From the NCBI GenBank assembly GCA_001800495.1, contig MGVM01000030.1, positions 1 to 13,440 of the forward strand: DNA of 13,440 bases, in the 5' to 3' direction. Positions within the stretch are counted from its first letter, which is position 1. Each line of letters begins with the position of its first letter. Below are positions 12,275 to 13,440 of this stretch, piece after piece. Position numbers and translations under genes: made by a program. Below the pieces are notes generated by a model. The model was not told the origin of the DNA. It did no database searches and saw only the letters and a program-made list of their open reading frames with translations. The stretch is from Elusimicrobia bacterium RIFOXYB2_FULL_48_7 (lineage in GTDB: Bacteria > Elusimicrobiota > Endomicrobiia > CG1-02-37-114 > XYA2-FULL-39-19).

Positions 12275-13168
12275 ATGTTTCTGGAAGACATTCTTGATTA
12301 CCAGGGCAACATGATACGCCCGCCAAGCGAAGCGGATTCCCTTATTCTGCAGGTGACCCTGGGCTGCACGGATAACCACTGCATTTTCTGCCCCGCCTAC
12401 AAGGATAAAAAATTCAAGGTAAAGGACTTCTCCCGGATCGAGAAGGATATCATAACAGCTGCCCGGGTACTTCCCGAAACCAGGCGTATTTTCCTTGCCG
12501 ACGGCGACGCGATAGCCGCGCCGCAGGAAGCCCTGCTTAAAATCCTGGACTTGCTCAATGAAAAATTCCCGAAATTATCCCGGGTGGGCGTTTACGGTTC
12601 CATAAAAAGCGTTGAAACCAAGACGCCGGAGGCGCTCGCGCAATTAAAAAGCAGGAAACTAGGGCTTATATACCTGGGTTTTGAGACCGGAGACCCGGAG
12701 GTTTATAAAATGATCAACAAGTATGGCTCGCCGCGGGGAAACATCGAAACATGCCTGAAAGTAAAGGAAGCGGGAATTAAAACCAATGTAACGGTAATCC
12801 TGGGGCTTGGCGGCAGTAAGTATTCAAAACAGCACGCAATAAACACGGCAAAGATATTGAACCAGGCCCAGCCAGAACAAATTGCCGCGCTAACGCTGAT
12901 GATAATAAAGGAAGCACCGATCTATAAAATGCTCAAATCCGGGGAATTCGGCGAACTGGATAGTTTTGGAATGCTTGAAGAGCTTAAAAATCTCATTGAA
13001 AACCTTGGCGATTTCAGGTGCCTGTTTTTTTCAAACCACGCATCAAATTATTACCCTGTAAACGCCCGCTTTCCCACGGACAAAAAGCAGGTGCTTGAAG
13101 ACCTTGCATTTATAATAAAAAATAGGGATAATGATGCCCTCAGGCCGGAATACACGCGCGGCTTATAA
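12275..13168 (+). CDS. Radical SAM protein, CX4CX2C type
   Basis: A 297-residue radical SAM enzyme, which would use a 4Fe-4S cluster and S-adenosylmethionine to start radical chemistry. The cluster motif is GCTDNHCIFCPAYK (residues 29-42), spaced C-x4-C-x2-C. This matches the GCS-x-N-x-CTFC-type radical SAM proteins (COG1032-like, Elp3/HemN-fold) rather than the classic C-x3-C-x2-C. Other barrel signatures are FLADGDAIAAP (about 73-83), YLGFETGDPEVYKMINKYGS, and KVKEAGIKTNVTVILGLGG. There is no B12-binding or obvious extra domain, so the substrate is unknown. It starts 8 nt after the small membrane protein with only a weak GGGCCGG upstream, so translation may be coupled. Its stop codon lies inside a 10-bp hairpin. 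Confidence 0.85.
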   Translation: MFLEDILDYQGNMIRPPSEADSLILQVTLGCTDNHCIFCPAYKDKKFKVKDFSRIEKDIITAARVLPETRRIFLADGDAIAAPQEALLKILDLLNEKFPKLSRVGVYGSIKSVETKTPEALAQLKSRKLGLIYLGFETGDPEVYKMINKYGSPRGNIETCLKVKEAGIKTNVTVILGLGGSKYSKQHAINTAKILNQAQPEQIAALTLMIIKEAPIYKMLKSGEFGELDSFGMLEELKNLIENLGDFRCLFFSNHASNYYPVNARFPTDKKQVLEDLAFIIKNRDNDALRPEYTRGL

Positions 13169-13185
13169 GCCGAAGCGGCTTATAA
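13163..13185 (+). terminator. Hairpin spanning the radical SAM stop codon (possible terminator or palindromic unit)
   Basis: TTATAAGCCG (13163-13172) pairs perfectly with CGGCTTATAA (13176-13185) around an AAG loop. The stop codon TAA (13166-13168) is in the left arm. The hairpin is followed by A residues rather than T on the plus strand, so it is a poor plus-strand intrinsic terminator. The 11-mer GCGGCTTATAA is directly repeated (13158-13168 and 13175-13185). Confidence 0.55.
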
Positions 13186-13203
13186 AAAGTTCAAAAACAA
13201 ACA

Positions 13204-13440
13204 ATGCATAACAAACTTAGATCTATCATTTTAGGCGGTTCAAAGGATATATCGGACAAGCAGCTGTTTCACAAGCTGTCCTTGATCGCTTTTTTTGCCT
13301 GGGTGGGCCTGGGCGCTGACGGGTTGTCCTCCTCCTGTTACGGCCCTGAAGAAGCCATCAGGGCCCTTGGCACGCATACAAACCTCGGCATACTGATCGC
13401 CATCGCTTCTGCCATTACGGTAATAATAATAGGAATGAGT
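13204..13440 (+). CDS. APC-superfamily amino-acid permease, N-terminal part (cut by window edge)
   Basis: Bases 13204-13440 encode the first 79 residues of a membrane transporter. The start reads MHNKLRSIILGGSKDISDKQ. The next stretch, LIAFFAWVGLGADGLSSSCY followed by GPEEA, is the distinctive first span of a family of large APC-superfamily permeases that usually reach 500-700 residues. A second hydrophobic segment, LGILIAIASAITVIIIGMS, runs into the window end. These proteins normally import amino acids or potassium; the substrate cannot be assigned from this part. The ATG has no Shine-Dalgarno (AAACAAACA precedes it). It is 35 nt downstream of the radical SAM gene, beyond the hairpin, so it may be a separate transcription unit; TATAAA at 13181-13186 could be a -10. 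Confidence 0.85.
   Translation, partial: MHNKLRSIILGGSKDISDKQLFHKLSLIAFFAWVGLGADGLSSSCYGPEEAIRALGTHTNLGILIAIASAITVIIIGMS

Overview
The window looks like chromosomal DNA of an uncultured Gram-negative-type (diderm) bacterium. An outer-membrane TolC-type channel, a MacAB-type pump and an outer-membrane beta-barrel protein all imply two membranes. Base composition is mixed: about 65% G+C in a sampled stretch of the efflux operon (39 of 60 at 9241-9300) and about 23% in a sampled part of the barrel gene (14 of 60 at 3121-3180). The lineage cannot be fixed from sequence alone. The general style (GIGT-repeat fibre proteins, PAS arrays, short palindromic units) would fit candidate phyla such as Omnitrophota, Elusimicrobiota or Firestonebacteria, but that is only an impression.

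Layout. Bases 1-331 (minus) are the N-terminal 110 codons of dnaA. Bases 332-500 are a non-coding AT-rich gap with three clustered DnaA boxes, a candidate chromosomal origin. Bases 501-1295 (minus) are rsmA/ksgA with a near-consensus promoter ending 6 nt from its ATG. A roughly 300 nt leader with divergent promoters and a tetranucleotide repeat follows. Next comes a plus-strand cassette that looks acquired: a phage-like GIGT-repeat fibre protein (1594-3000), a strong terminator hairpin, a small secreted beta-barrel protein (3070-3735) and a GT-A-type glycosyltransferase (3762-4463).

Bases 4467-6001 (minus) hold an ECF sigma factor, its zinc-finger anti-sigma factor and a membrane-anchored Spy/CnrX-like LTxxQ protein, all overlapping. 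They are divergent from a plus-strand operon for a TolC-like channel, a membrane-fusion protein and a MacB-type ABC transporter (6130-10360). The 128 bp between the two operons carries two face-to-face ECF-type promoters with identical -35 cores on an 11-bp inverted repeat. The simplest reading is an autoregulated envelope- or metal-stress circuit driving a tripartite efflux pump.

The right end has a minus-strand array of four PAS domains with no recognisable output domain (10370-11890), then a plus-strand small membrane protein (11991-12266), a radical SAM protein (12275-13168) and the start of an APC-superfamily permease (13204 onward, cut by the window end). The PAS gene, the small membrane protein and rsmA all have -10 elements 6-7 nt before the start codon and no Shine-Dalgarno, so their transcripts are probably leaderless. 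No rRNA, tRNA, CRISPR array, insertion sequence or transposase gene was seen.
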